A stretch of 64,000 nucleotides of DNA, from the NCBI GenBank assembly GCA_017449975.1, contig JAFSYK010000044.1:24619-88618 (forward strand), written 5' to 3'. Positions 51,801-59,817 of the stretch are shown here, one piece after another (positions within the stretch are counted from its first letter, which is position 1; every line of letters starts with the position of its first letter). The stretch is from Bacteroidales bacterium. GTDB taxonomy: Bacteria; Bacteroidota; Bacteroidia; Bacteroidales; P3. The position numbers were made by a program, and so were the translations under genes. The notes below the pieces were generated by a model. The model was not told where the DNA came from and searched no databases. It was given only the letters and a program-made list of their open reading frames with translations.

Positions 51801-53796
51801 CATCACCAACGCCGACACCACCAAGCCCGTCTACGGCAACGTCTATCGTGTCTACTCCGACTTCGTCATCGGCCGCTTCAACGAGCAGCTCTTCCTCGAC
51901 CTCGGTATCGCCGTCTCCATCCAGAATCCGCCGGCCATGGCCACCCCGCTGAACTGCACCTCCAATAATACCAAATATTATTATGGTGGCTTCGTCAACG
52001 AGAGCGGCGTGGTGCTCAACTCCTCCATGGCGTTCGCCAACCCCTACACCCAGTGGCTCTCCGGCGTGCCCGACTACGATGGCAGCATGGCCACCAACTG
52101 GATCCGTTCGGGTGCCCAGTACTCCAAAGGTTATGTCACCACCTTCACCAGCACCAACGCTCCGGTCAGCCTGAGCGAGACCTACCTGGATGCCGACTAC
52201 TACCGCGAGTACTACCCCAAGATGGGTACCGCCACTTCCAACTCCGACTACAAAGACCACGCCATCGACCGCACCAACGTCTATGAATCCGTCGTCAACG
52301 GCTTCTGGGGTCCCTACGGTCTGGTCTCCACCAACGAGTTCCACCCGGGCTTCAACCTCTCCTACTACATGGCCGAGGCCGACCTCATCGACTCGCTGCG
52401 CCAGAAAGGCTTGCTGAAGACCACCAGCACCTACAACCTCATCAAACGTTCGCTGCTCAACAACCAGCTCAACACGGCGCTCCAGCTCAACGACCTCTCC
52501 GACCTGCCCAGCGTGCGCATCGTCCTCACGGCCGATACCTCCAAGTGGACCCGCTGCCCGGTCCTCGAGATGTGCGAAGACCGCACCCAGTCCGAGGGCA
52601 ACGCCCGCAAGTTCCACAAACGTATCCACAAGTCGGTCGACAAGCTGGGTCGCACGGTCGATGACCTCGGCATCGCTGCCAACGTCAACGATCCCAACAA
52701 CCCCGCCTACATCGACGAGATGGGTATGGGTTGGTTCCCCGGCTACGCCATTTCGCTGACCACGGGTGAGCGTCTGAACATCATGTTCGGCGAAGACTCC
52801 CGCTACGTCCAATACAATGGCCGCGACATGCTCTGGAACCCCGTCCAGTCCTACATGGAGGGCTCTTCCAACTACATCATGGGCGGTCGCCACTTCATCT
52901 ATGTCATGAAGGCCACCTCGCAGAAGTTCTTCAACATGAGCAACTTCTCCTCCACGCCGACCTTCCAGAACTACACCACGCCTTCCTACGACGCCGGTCG
53001 CTGGGCCAACAAGATGCTCGGCTCGCTCGACCGTCTGATGAACACCGTCCAGACCGGTGTCCAGTTCGTCACCCTCTATCGTGGTGTGACGGGTGGCTTC
53101 GATGGTCTGCCGCAGGTCTACCCGGTCCGCGACTCCATCTCGCTGCTCTTCTCGTCGGTGGCATGGGTCAACATCCCGTTGGTCAGCAGCCAGTTCGCAT
53201 TCAAATACCCGGGTCGCGACGCCGCCCTCAACGCTGGCTCCGCCTCCAACGGTATTCCTTGCGACGTCACGGTCGAAATCCAGATGAATGTTCCCTACGG
53301 CCGCTACATGGGTCCCAACGCCACCTCCGCCGCGACGGTGACGGGCGAACCGGCCGTCAACAACGACTATCCGCGCTACATGTTCGAGATCAGCCCCGAC
53401 CTGGCCGTCCAGACCGGTGTGGGCACCAACTCCTCCATGGCGGGTAGCGACGACTACAAGGAGCAGATCCTCCGCGAAATCGGTGTCTCTCCCAACCCGT
53501 ACTACAGCTTCTCTGAGTACGAGACCGACAACCAGCTCGACACCAAGGTGCGTTTCAGCAATGTCCCCGCCAACACCGTCATCTCCATCTACACGGTGGA
53601 CGGTACGTTGGTGCGTCGCTTGGGTCCCACCTCGGGTGCCTACACCACTGTCGACTGGGATCTCCACAACCACAACGGCCTGCCCATCGCCGGCGGCATG
53701 TACCTCATCCACTTCGAGGTTCCCAACATCGGCGAGCGCGTCGTGAAATGGTTTGGTACCATGCGTCCTGTCGACCTCAACTCCTACCACTTCTAA
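48862..53796 (+). CDS. Giant secreted protein with C-terminal FlgD-like/T9SS-type domain
   Basis: A 1644-residue protein started at ATG 48862 (a GTG 18 bases upstream is also open). The signal peptide MKNIFSRLLLLALLVSSTSGVAVA is followed by CTTCKKNHAKQ. The body has no catalytic motif I recognise; it contains repeated segments rich in Asp/Asn/Gly/Tyr and a FFDADGDGVYDWRKGDYP stretch that looks like a calcium-binding dockerin/EF-like loop. The last 110 residues (SPNPYYSFSEYETD ... VISIYTVDGTLVRRL ... DWDLHNHNGLPIAGGMYLIHFEV) form an FlgD-Ig-like domain typical of T9SS cargo. It lies between the TonB receptor and PorV-like genes with short gaps (30 and 34 bases). Confidence 0.8.
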   Translation: MKNIFSRLLLLALLVSSTSGVAVARECTTCKKNHAKQAALQTKAAVCKRAQSTAELNVNNVRARINAYGNMWFDGSVARYYIPNNSNTSPLYCAALWIGGTDVNDQLRIAALRFGSDGDDYWPGPLELNTAYVDLAMCNKYDKHFTITQNEVSDFRSMFNYEGAIPTQADNYDESRVAQVIKEWPAHDDENQFVSSYLAPFFDADGDGVYDWRKGDYPYYDFKNELCPRTWKAEHPGSSLQMAETMETTAGIVHGGILSDQVLKGDQTIWWVFNDMGNVHTESQGSPIGLEIRAQAFAFSTNDEINNMTFYSYEIINRSTYTLKDTYFSQWVDPDLGYAGDDYVGCDVRRGLGYCYNGDESDGPGSGSYSGIPPAVGIDFFQGPYMDPDGLDNPKIDIDKMRLYYAAALDDYKLLDSAGNYVGNDAMGRTVYDTFALTQDADRFLNAWYFKKDDAVGNCAINGVNFGNGIVDDERFGMRRFVYYNNASSGENGEPTKATDYYNYLRGKWRNGQRMWFGGDGLNESQGAIRDLECDFMFPGNSDPWNWGTNGIDPKSQGYTNEYWSEQNDGNQPSDRRFMQSAGPFTLRPGAVNYITVGIPYAKSPSGNAWSSVEMLREIDDVCQALFDNCFKVLDGPDAPTLVVQEMKNEVILYITYDNPGSNNYGESYAEMDPSIPKQYTVLEGISGYPGDTTYIHGDTSFSTQTQVNKTYYYDSIDRQYRFEGYQIYQLKDASVSIADIKDETKAQLVYQCDIENYYDEEHTLPIAQLVNYTQNSATGLLSGEIMVNGSNQGIRHVVRVTNDKFATGTNTALVNNKEYYFICVAYAHNRFKEYSQTDASKLDGQKTTYLAGRKNEWGGTISPVKAIPHDPVSENGGTRINAEFGISPVITRLEGYGSGANQLQMLASSIEELMGAEGQPAMAPGELVGNAMQHPAVIAHPKYAENYGPLSVRVIDPLSLKQGQFVINFTGADSASRWFITNADTTKPVYGNVYRVYSDFVIGRFNEQLFLDLGIAVSIQNPPAMATPLNCTSNNTKYYYGGFVNESGVVLNSSMAFANPYTQWLSGVPDYDGSMATNWIRSGAQYSKGYVTTFTSTNAPVSLSETYLDADYYREYYPKMGTATSNSDYKDHAIDRTNVYESVVNGFWGPYGLVSTNEFHPGFNLSYYMAEADLIDSLRQKGLLKTTSTYNLIKRSLLNNQLNTALQLNDLSDLPSVRIVLTADTSKWTRCPVLEMCEDRTQSEGNARKFHKRIHKSVDKLGRTVDDLGIAANVNDPNNPAYIDEMGMGWFPGYAISLTTGERLNIMFGEDSRYVQYNGRDMLWNPVQSYMEGSSNYIMGGRHFIYVMKATSQKFFNMSNFSSTPTFQNYTTPSYDAGRWANKMLGSLDRLMNTVQTGVQFVTLYRGVTGGFDGLPQVYPVRDSISLLFSSVAWVNIPLVSSQFAFKYPGRDAALNAGSASNGIPCDVTVEIQMNVPYGRYMGPNATSAATVTGEPAVNNDYPRYMFEISPDLAVQTGVGTNSSMAGSDDYKEQILREIGVSPNPYYSFSEYETDNQLDTKVRFSNVPANTVISIYTVDGTLVRRLGPTSGAYTTVDWDLHNHNGLPIAGGMYLIHFEVPNIGERVVKWFGTMRPVDLNSYHF

Positions 53797-53830
53797 ACTA
53801 AGCATTGTAACGCTAAAATCTTGAATGAAC

Positions 53831-54913
53831 ATGAAAACATTTCTTAGAATATTTGCTGTAGTCGTCCTCTTCGCGACCGTGTCGGTGTCGGCTGTCCAGG
53901 CCGGTAACGACGACCGTAGAGGTACTGCTGGAGCCTCCGAGTTGCTCATTAACCCGTGGGCTCGTAGCGCAGGTTGGGGTACTTCAGGTATTGCCTGTGT
54001 ACGTGGTATCGACGCTTTCTATTCCAACATCGCCGGCTTGTCGTTCACCAATAAGATGGACCTTGCCTACTCCAACACCCAGCTGTATGGTGGCAAGAGC
54101 GGGCTCATGGGTGCGGCCTCCATCAACTCCTTCGGTTTGGCGGTCCGCGTCTTCGACGCTGGTGTCATGGGTGTGTCCGTCATGGCCATGAGCTTTGGCG
54201 ACATCCCCGTCACCACAGTCTACAGCCCCGATGCTGGCAAGAACGGTACCTTCTCGCCCTCTTACATGAACATCAACGTGGCCTATGCCCACTCGTTCAC
54301 CCGTAGCGTCCACGGCGGTGTCAACCTCAAAGTCGTCACCGAGAGCACCGACAACGTGTCGGCCTCTGGCTTCGCCATCGACGCCGGCATCCAGTACGTC
54401 ACCGGTGCCAACGACGAGTTGAAGTTCGGTATCAGCCTGAAGAACCTCGGTTTTGGCCTCAAATACAGCGGTGCCGGTCTTTCCTACACCCACGTCAACA
54501 CCGTCGACAACACCGTTACGGCCATGCACCCCTCCGTCGACATGGAGATGCCCACCTGTCTCAACATCGGTCTCTCCTACGACTTCCTCTTCGACAAATG
54601 GGATCAGATGCTCACCGTGGCAGGTGCCTTCACCTCCAACGCCTTCCTGAAAGACAACTTCGGCCTGGGTGTCGAGTACTCCTTGCTCAACATGTTCCAG
54701 CTGCGTTGCGGCTACGTCTTCCAGCAGAACATCTTCAGCGAGAGCGACCGCACCACTGCCAACACGGGTCTTTGCGCCGGCGGCTCTGTCAAGATCCCCA
54801 TCGGCAAGAAGGACAAAGAGGGCAACGGCACCTCGCTTTCCATCGACTACTCCTACCGCACGGCTTCCCCGCTGAAAGGTACCCATTCCATTGGCGCAAG
54901 TTTGAACTTCTAA
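53831..54913 (+). CDS. PorV/PorQ family outer-membrane protein
   Basis: A 360-residue protein started at ATG 53831 (an ATG two codons upstream is equally open). The signal peptide is MKTFLRIFAVVVLFATVSVSAVQA. The family start GTAGASELLINPWARSAGWGTSGIACVRGIDAFYSNIAGLSFTNKMDL and the terminal GTHSIGASLNF match the PorV/PorQ beta-barrel group. PorV shuttles T9SS cargo to the attachment complex; paralogues such as this one are often encoded with their own cargo. It is the last gene of the operon, closed by the terminator at 54942. Confidence 0.85.
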   Translation: MKTFLRIFAVVVLFATVSVSAVQAGNDDRRGTAGASELLINPWARSAGWGTSGIACVRGIDAFYSNIAGLSFTNKMDLAYSNTQLYGGKSGLMGAASINSFGLAVRVFDAGVMGVSVMAMSFGDIPVTTVYSPDAGKNGTFSPSYMNINVAYAHSFTRSVHGGVNLKVVTESTDNVSASGFAIDAGIQYVTGANDELKFGISLKNLGFGLKYSGAGLSYTHVNTVDNTVTAMHPSVDMEMPTCLNIGLSYDFLFDKWDQMLTVAGAFTSNAFLKDNFGLGVEYSLLNMFQLRCGYVFQQNIFSESDRTTANTGLCAGGSVKIPIGKKDKEGNGTSLSIDYSYRTASPLKGTHSIGASLNF

Positions 54914-54941
54914 ACGTAACGATTCCATAAACCACTAATTG

Positions 54942-54974
54942 GGAAAGGTTGTTCTGCAACCTTTCCTAATTTTT
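54942..54974 (+). terminator. Intrinsic terminator of the receptor/PorV operon
   Basis: GGAAAGGTTG (54942-54951) pairs with CAACCTTTCC (54957-54966), followed by TAATTTTT. Confidence 0.85.
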
Positions 54975-55002
54975 AAGTCTCACCCAAACTACATTTCTCA
55001 CC

Positions 55003-55476
55003 ATGTCTGAAATCAAATATTATAGTGAAGAGGGCCTTCAGAAACTGAAGGACGAATTGCACGAGTTGATCACCGTGGACCGGCCTGCGGCCATCGCCGC
55101 CATCGCCGAGGCGCGCGACAAAGGCGACCTCTCCGAGAACGCCGAGTACGACGCCGCCAAGGAGGCGCAGGGTCATCTCGAGGCGCGCATCTCCCGTCTG
55201 CAGCAGCTGGTCTCCAACGCCCGCCTGCTCGACGAATCCAAGATCGACACCTCCAAAATCCTCCTGCTCTCCAAGATCACCATCTGCAACACCAAGAACA
55301 AAGCCACGCAGGTCTACACCATCGTCCCCGAGAGTGAGGCCAACCTCAAAGAGGGCAAAATCTCCGTCACCTCGCCCTTCGCCAAAGCCTTCCTCGGCCA
55401 CCGTGCCGGCGAAACCGTCGAAGTCGTCGTCCCCGCCGGAAAAATGACCTTCAAAATCCAAAAAGTCGAACGGTAA
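55003..55476 (+). CDS. greA: Transcription elongation factor GreA
   Basis: A 157-residue protein with the GreA coiled-coil start (SEEGLQKLKDELHELITVDRPAAIAAIAEARDKGDLSENAEYDAAKEAQGHLEARI), whose tip acidic residues stimulate RNA cleavage by RNA polymerase, and the C-terminal domain (ISVTSPFAKAFLGHRAGETVEVVVPAGKMTFKIQKVER). The length is that of normal GreA. The last 34 bases are duplicated 90 bases downstream. Confidence 0.95.
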   Translation: MSEIKYYSEEGLQKLKDELHELITVDRPAAIAAIAEARDKGDLSENAEYDAAKEAQGHLEARISRLQQLVSNARLLDESKIDTSKILLLSKITICNTKNKATQVYTIVPESEANLKEGKISVTSPFAKAFLGHRAGETVEVVVPAGKMTFKIQKVER

Positions 55477-55567
55477 AAGCATCGTTATACCGTAATTTCG
55501 TTATACCGTAATTTCGTTATAACGTTATAACGCATGACCTTCAAAATCCAAAAAGTAGAACGGTAAA
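55444..55567. repeat. Duplicated greA 3' end around an octad array
   Basis: The 34 bases 55444-55477 (end of greA with its stop) recur at 55534-55567 with one change (C to A). Between them six 8-bp units of CGTTATAC/CGTAATTT/CGTTATAA type occupy 55483-55530. The second copy codes nothing. Confidence 0.9.
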
Positions 55568-55576
55568 TCTCGGATT

Positions 55577-55745
55577 CTCCTGCTCGCGCTTCGCGCTCGC
55601 GAAATCTATAAATCTTATAAATTATTTCGCTTCGCGGATTATTTAGTTTTTACTTTTTACTTTTTAGTTTTTAGTTTTTACTTTTTAGTTTTTTTACTTT
55701 TTAGTTTTTACTTTTTAGTTTTCTCAATTCTCAATTCTCAATTCC
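55577..55745. repeat. Composite palindrome followed by long heptad arrays
   Basis: A composite palindrome copy at 55577-55640 (inverse orientation to those at 36682 and 36863) is followed by about ten TTTTTAG/TTTTTAC heptads (55644-55720) and TTCTCAA heptads (55721-55745). It fills the spacer between greA and the HIT gene. Confidence 0.85.
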
Positions 55746-55751
55746 CAAACC

Positions 55752-56144
55752 ATGCCTTCCATCTTTTCCCGTATAGTGGCAGGTGAGATTCCCTGCTACA
55801 AAGTGGCCGAGACCGACGAATTCTTGGCCTTCCTCGATGTCAACCCTGTCGTCAAGGGTCATGTCCTCTGCATCCCCAAGCAGGAGGTCGACTACATCTT
55901 CGACCTCGACGACGACCTCTTCACCCGTCTGCACCTCTTCAGCAAGCGGGTCGCCAAAGGTCTCAAGCAGGTCTGTCCCTGCCGCAAGATAGGCGTCGCC
56001 GTCGTCGGCATCGACGTGCCGCACACGCACATCCACCTCATGCCGCTCAACAACCCCGGCGACCTCAACTTCGGTCACCACATCACCATGCAGCCCGACG
56101 AGATGGCCGACCTGGCCGCCCGCATCGCCGCCGCCATCCAATAA
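55752..56144 (+). CDS. HIT family protein
   Basis: A 130-residue protein: IFSRIVAGEIPCYKVAETDEFLAFLDVNPVVKGHVLCIPK and the catalytic histidine triad HTHIHLMP near residue 100. It is a nucleotide phosphoramidase or AMP-lysine hydrolase-type enzyme by family; the substrate is not defined. The stop codon overlaps the left A-run of its terminator. Confidence 0.92.
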   Translation: MPSIFSRIVAGEIPCYKVAETDEFLAFLDVNPVVKGHVLCIPKQEVDYIFDLDDDLFTRLHLFSKRVAKGLKQVCPCRKIGVAVVGIDVPHTHIHLMPLNNPGDLNFGHHITMQPDEMADLAARIAAAIQ

Positions 56145-56178
56145 AAAAAGGCGCCCCCCCCCCGGGCGCCTTTTTTTC
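56143..56178 (+). terminator. Intrinsic terminator of the HIT gene
   Basis: A-run plus GGCGCCC pairs with GGGCGCC plus T-run (arms 56143-56156 and 56164-56177). It is nearly identical to the terminator at 56434. Confidence 0.9.
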
Positions 56179-56205
56179 TATGCGGCGCCCCCCGCCCATT
56201 AAACC

Positions 56206-56430
56206 CATCCTGCCCATCCCGCCCCCAGCACCCCATCCAGCACCCGCCATCGGCGCCCCCGCCCATTAGCCCCATTGGCCCAATTAGACCAATTGGACCA
56301 ATTAGACCAATTAGACCAATTGGACCCATTAGCCCCATTAGCCCCATTAGTCCAACCCGCACCCCCAACCCCAACCGTAGGGGCGTACCCCCGTGTACGC
56401 CCGCACCCCCACCCATTAGCCCAATTAGTC
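56206..56430. repeat. C-rich spacer with a long nonad array and a GGGCGTAC hairpin
   Basis: Ten clear 9-bp units of TAGACCAAT/TGGACCCAT type occupy 56267-56356, preceded by degenerate CCCAT units. At 56369-56400 follows a segment with the hairpin GGGCGTAC/GTACGCCC that recurs at 59598-59630. No gene is seen between 56145 and 56498. Confidence 0.8.
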
Positions 56431-56433
56431 CAA

Positions 56434-56470
56434 TAAAAAAAAGGCGCCCCATCCGGGCGCCTTTTTTTTC
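56434..56470. terminator. Terminator serving purM, copy of the HIT terminator
   Basis: GGCGCCC (56443-56449) and GGGCGCC (56455-56461) with an A-run and a T-run on both sides. It follows the purM stop on the minus strand and could also work on the plus strand. Confidence 0.85.
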
Positions 56471-56498
56471 GGCGCCCTGCCAGGGCGCCGGACTGGCG

Positions 56499-57671
56499 TC
56501 ATCCATTATACTTAAACGTTCCGTGCTCGCTTTTGACGGTCACTTGGTGGCCTTGCATCGCTTCGCAGTGGCCGATAATCTGGGCGTCGATGCCGAAGCT
56601 GCGGCTGATGTCGATAATGCCCTGCGCCGTCGCTTCGTCAGTGTAGATCTCCATGCGGTGACCCATGTTGAACACCTTGTACATCTCCTGCCAGTCGGTG
56701 CCGCTCTCGGCCTGTATCATGCGGAACAGCGGTGGGGTGGGGAAGAGGTTGTCCTTCACCACGTGCAGGTTGTCCACAAAGTGCAGCACCTTCGTCTGAG
56801 CGCCGCCGCTGCAGTGTATCATGCCGTCTATCTTGGGTCGGTACTCGTCCAGCACGCGCCGTATCACGGGCGCGTAGGTGCGGGTGGGCGACAGCACCAT
56901 GTGGCCGGCGTCCACGCCCTGTACCTCCGTGGCGTCGGTCAGCCTGCGGCTGCCGCAGTACACCACCTCCTTGGGCAGACTGTTGTCATAGCTCATGGGG
57001 TAGTGCTCTGCGTAGTACTGGCCAAACACATCGTGTCGTGCCGACGTCAGGCCGTTGCTGCCCATGCCGCCGTTGTAGTGCTGCTCGTAGGTCGCCTGGC
57101 CGTAGCTGGCCAGACCCACAATCACGTCGCCCGCCTTGATGTGGGCGTTGTCCACCACGTCGGCGCGGCGCATGCGCGCCGTCACCGTCGAGTCCACGAT
57201 CACCGTGCGCACCAGGTCACCCACGTCGGCCGTCTCGCCGCCGGTGAGGTAGATGCCCACGCCCAGCTGGCGCATCTCCGCCAGGAACTCCTCCGTGCCG
57301 TTAATGATGGCGCTGATCACCTCGCCGGGCACCAGCTGCTTGTTGCGGCCGATGGTCGACGACAGCAGTATGTTGTCCACGGCACCCACGCACAGCAGGT
57401 CGTCGAGGTTCATCACCACCGCGTCGATAGCGATACCCTTCCACACGCTCAGGTCGCCCGTCTCCTTCCAGTAGAGCCAGGCCAGCGACGACTTCGTGCC
57501 GGCGCCGTCGGCGTGCATGATGTTGCAGTAGTCGCCGTCGCCGCCCAGTATGTCGGGGATAATCTTGCAGAAAGCCTTGGGGTACAGTCCCTTGTCGATG
57601 TTCTTGATGGCGTTGTGCACATCCTCTTTCGAGGCCGAAACGCCCCGCAGGTTATATTTCAAAGTATCCAA
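56499..57671 (-). CDS. purM: Phosphoribosylformylglycinamidine cyclo-ligase
   Basis: A 390-residue protein of the AIR synthase family: RGVSASKEDVHNAIKNIDKGLYPKAFCKIIPD, NIMHADGAGTKSSLAWLYWKETGDLSVWKGIAIDAVVMNLDDLLCVGA, and LTGGETADVGDLVRTVIVDSTVTARM, typical of the Bacteroidetes form. It closes the imidazole ring in purine synthesis. The only start that keeps the conserved N-terminus is TTG at 57671; no ATG is available upstream in the repeat-filled spacer. Confidence 0.93.
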   Translation of the reverse strand: MDTLKYNLRGVSASKEDVHNAIKNIDKGLYPKAFCKIIPDILGGDGDYCNIMHADGAGTKSSLAWLYWKETGDLSVWKGIAIDAVVMNLDDLLCVGAVDNILLSSTIGRNKQLVPGEVISAIINGTEEFLAEMRQLGVGIYLTGGETADVGDLVRTVIVDSTVTARMRRADVVDNAHIKAGDVIVGLASYGQATYEQHYNGGMGSNGLTSARHDVFGQYYAEHYPMSYDNSLPKEVVYCGSRRLTDATEVQGVDAGHMVLSPTRTYAPVIRRVLDEYRPKIDGMIHCSGGAQTKVLHFVDNLHVVKDNLFPTPPLFRMIQAESGTDWQEMYKVFNMGHRMEIYTDEATAQGIIDISRSFGIDAQIIGHCEAMQGHQVTVKSEHGTFKYNG

Positions 57672-57672
57672 T

Positions 57673-57813
57673 GGTTGAAAGGTTTAAAGGTTAGAGGGTT
57701 TGAGTGTTAAACCTATTAGTCCAATTAGTCCAATTGGTCCTATTAGTCCTATTGGTCCCATTGGTCCTATTAGTCCAATTGGTCCCATTAGTCCCATTAG
57801 TCCCATTAGTCCC
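57673..57813. repeat. Octad array followed by an 11-unit nonad array
   Basis: Five 8-bp units of GGTTGAAA type (57673-57712) are directly followed by eleven 9-bp units of ATTAGTCCA/ATTGGTCCC type (57715-57813). They fill the spacer between purM and glnA. The plus-strand frame through them (ISP/IGP tripeptides) is not taken as a gene. Confidence 0.9.
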
Positions 57814-57824
57814 ATTCCTCACTA

Positions 57825-59330
57825 TCACCCACAATGCAAAAAGCTCTCCACCAGTTCCAGTGTTTTCTCTTTGTCGTGGCCTATCTCGGCGCGCAGGCTG
57901 CCGTCGTTGAAGGCGCGCAGCTCGCTGATGATGCCGTCTATCAGGGCGGGGGCGAAGATGCCCATCTCCTCGTAGATGGCGCGGTCGCGTTGCAGCAGCT
58001 CGGCGCTGGCCACACAGCTGTCGGGCAGCACCTCCAGCCGTTTCAGCACCTCTTCGTGCTCAAAGATATTCACGCTTACATAGCGCTCCTTGGCATACTG
58101 CACCGCGTTCTCCATCTCAAAGCCGTAGCGTGCCGCCACCGTCATGCCGGCCAGCAGCAGGTAGATATTCGCCGACCCGTCGGGCGTGCGCAGCTCTATC
58201 GTCTGTTTGTGCGAGAAATCCACCGCATCGTTCTTCTCCAGCGGGTTGCAGTGTGCCATCATATTGCCGCTGCCTTTCGTCCAGCCCAGCGGCACGCGCA
58301 CCATCGCGCTCCGGTTGCGGTCGCCCCAGCAGATATTCGTCGGCGCCTCCTGGTGGGGCACCAGGCGGAAATACGACGTCGGGTTCGTGTTGCCGAAGGC
58401 CGTCAGCGACCCCGCCAGCTTCAGGATGCCCGCAATGGCCTTGTGCGCCACGTCGGTCAGGCCGTCGGCGCCGATATACATATTCTTGCCCTCCTTGCTG
58501 ATGCGGGTGTGGATATGCATGCCGCTGCCCGCCTTGCCCACCGTGATCTTGGGGGCAAACGTCACCGTGATGCCGTACTGGTAGCCCAGCGTGCGCATAA
58601 TCCATTTGGCAATCACCAGCTGGTCGGCGGCGTCCTCCAGGGTGGTGGGCAGAAACTCTATCTCGTTCTGCTCATACATCGTCTCGCCCACGGTGAAGTT
58701 GCCCACCTCGCTGTGGCCGTATTTGATTAGGCCGCCGCATTCGGCGATCAGCTTCATCGCCTCGGTGCGGAACTCCTCGAACTTGCAGAACGGCGACGAG
58801 GCGTGGTAGCCGCGCTGGTCCTGTGCCAGGTAGATGTTCTCCTTCGGGGCGATGACATAGTACTCCAGCTCGCCCATCACCTCGAACTCCATGCCGCCAG
58901 TCTGCTCGCGGAACGCCTTGCCGGCCTTGGCCAGCGTATATTCGGGTGCCATTTCGAAGGGGGTGCCGTCCTTCGTGTAGTAGTTACACAGGAACGACAG
59001 GGTGGGGATGTCGGCAAAGGGGTCGATGAACGCCGTGCGGAAACGCGGAATCACATACAGGTCGCTGCTGCCGGCCTCCAGGAAGGGGAACAGGCTGCTG
59101 CCGTCCACGCGCTCGCCCGAAGTCAGCACCTCGTCGGCGTGCTCCATGCTGTTGATGATGAAATTCAGCGTCTTCAGCTTGCCGTCGTGCGCCATATAGC
59201 GGAACTTCAGCATCTCAATGTCCATCTCTTCGATGACCTTGAGCATATCGGCCTTGGTAAACTCCCGCATCGGTTTCTGCAGGAACTGAACCAAACGGTT
59301 AGGGTTGTGTTGTAATTGTTGTGATGTCAT
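57825..59330 (-). CDS. glnA: Glutamine synthetase
   Basis: A 501-residue protein of the bacterial type I class by motif: the GS beta-grasp region with DGSSLFPFLEAGSSDLYVIPRFRTAFIDPF, the catalytic core EYYVIAPK ... NEIEFLP, GKAGSGMHIHTRISKEGKNMYIG, and NPTSYFRLVPHQEAPTNICWGDRNRSAMVRVP (ATP and glutamate loops). It makes glutamine from glutamate and ammonium. A -7 box lies about 175 bases upstream, with an A-rich heptad array in the leader. Confidence 0.93.
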   Translation of the reverse strand: MTSQQLQHNPNRLVQFLQKPMREFTKADMLKVIEEMDIEMLKFRYMAHDGKLKTLNFIINSMEHADEVLTSGERVDGSSLFPFLEAGSSDLYVIPRFRTAFIDPFADIPTLSFLCNYYTKDGTPFEMAPEYTLAKAGKAFREQTGGMEFEVMGELEYYVIAPKENIYLAQDQRGYHASSPFCKFEEFRTEAMKLIAECGGLIKYGHSEVGNFTVGETMYEQNEIEFLPTTLEDAADQLVIAKWIMRTLGYQYGITVTFAPKITVGKAGSGMHIHTRISKEGKNMYIGADGLTDVAHKAIAGILKLAGSLTAFGNTNPTSYFRLVPHQEAPTNICWGDRNRSAMVRVPLGWTKGSGNMMAHCNPLEKNDAVDFSHKQTIELRTPDGSANIYLLLAGMTVAARYGFEMENAVQYAKERYVSVNIFEHEEVLKRLEVLPDSCVASAELLQRDRAIYEEMGIFAPALIDGIISELRAFNDGSLRAEIGHDKEKTLELVESFLHCG

Positions 59331-59369
59331 GATAATGATAGATAGATAAAAAGAAAGTAAAACGAAAAA

Positions 59370-59430
59370 GCTGAGTGAAAAGTAAAAACGAAAAAGTAAA
59401 AACTAAATAGTGAAACGAAAAGCTAAATAA
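59370..59430. repeat. Heptad array of AAAAGTA/AAAACGA type
   Basis: About six 7-bp units, A-rich and degenerate toward the right, lie in the leader region of glnA. Confidence 0.6.
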
Positions 59431-59504
59431 CTAATAATGAAGATGAAAAGATAATAAAAAAGATAATAAATAAGAAGTATTGTTTTTTTATCTAAACTAT
59501 AAAT

Positions 59505-59513
59505 GCAAAGATA
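59505..59513 (-). promoter_or_regulatory. -7 box for glnA
   Basis: The minus strand reads TATCTTTGC. The distance to the ATG at 59330 is about 174 bases, a long leader. The -33 element is not consensus. Confidence 0.45.
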
Positions 59514-59540
59514 AAGATTTTTTTTCAAACAATCGGAGTT

Positions 59541-59735
59541 ATTGGACCAATTAGTCCAATTAGTCCAATTAGTCCAATTAGTACCCCCAACCCCCAACCT
59601 CAACCGTACGGGCGTACCCCCGTGTACGCCCCCAACCCCCCAACCGCACCCCCAACCCCGCAACCCCAACCTCCCAACCCCAACCCGCACCCAATCCCTC
59701 CCCCTCCCGCACTATCACACATTCTCCCTCCCGCA
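59541..59735. repeat. Nonad array followed by C-rich heptad-like tract with GGGCGTAC hairpin
   Basis: Five 9-bp units of ATTAGTCCA type (59541-59585) lead into C-rich words (CCCAACC-like, about 7 bp) and the GGGCGTAC/GTACGCCC hairpin at 59598-59630, also found at 56369-56400. The spacer 59331-59966 holds no gene. Confidence 0.75.
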
Positions 59736-59817
59736 TTAAAAAAATTTTCCTATCTTTATAGAATAACCCCGTGTATCCATTCACGGCTTATTGTATTGTT
59801 ATATATGTTCTTAAATG

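Noticed and set aside
48889-53949. Minus-strand open frame of about 1686 codons opposite the giant T9SS protein
   Set aside because: Val/Gly/Asp-rich without any domain; the plus-strand gene has signal peptide and sorting domain.
57700-57975. Plus-strand frame encoding ISP/IGP tripeptide repeats
   Set aside because: It is the translation of a nonad array running into the antisense of glnA; no signal of a collagen-like gene.
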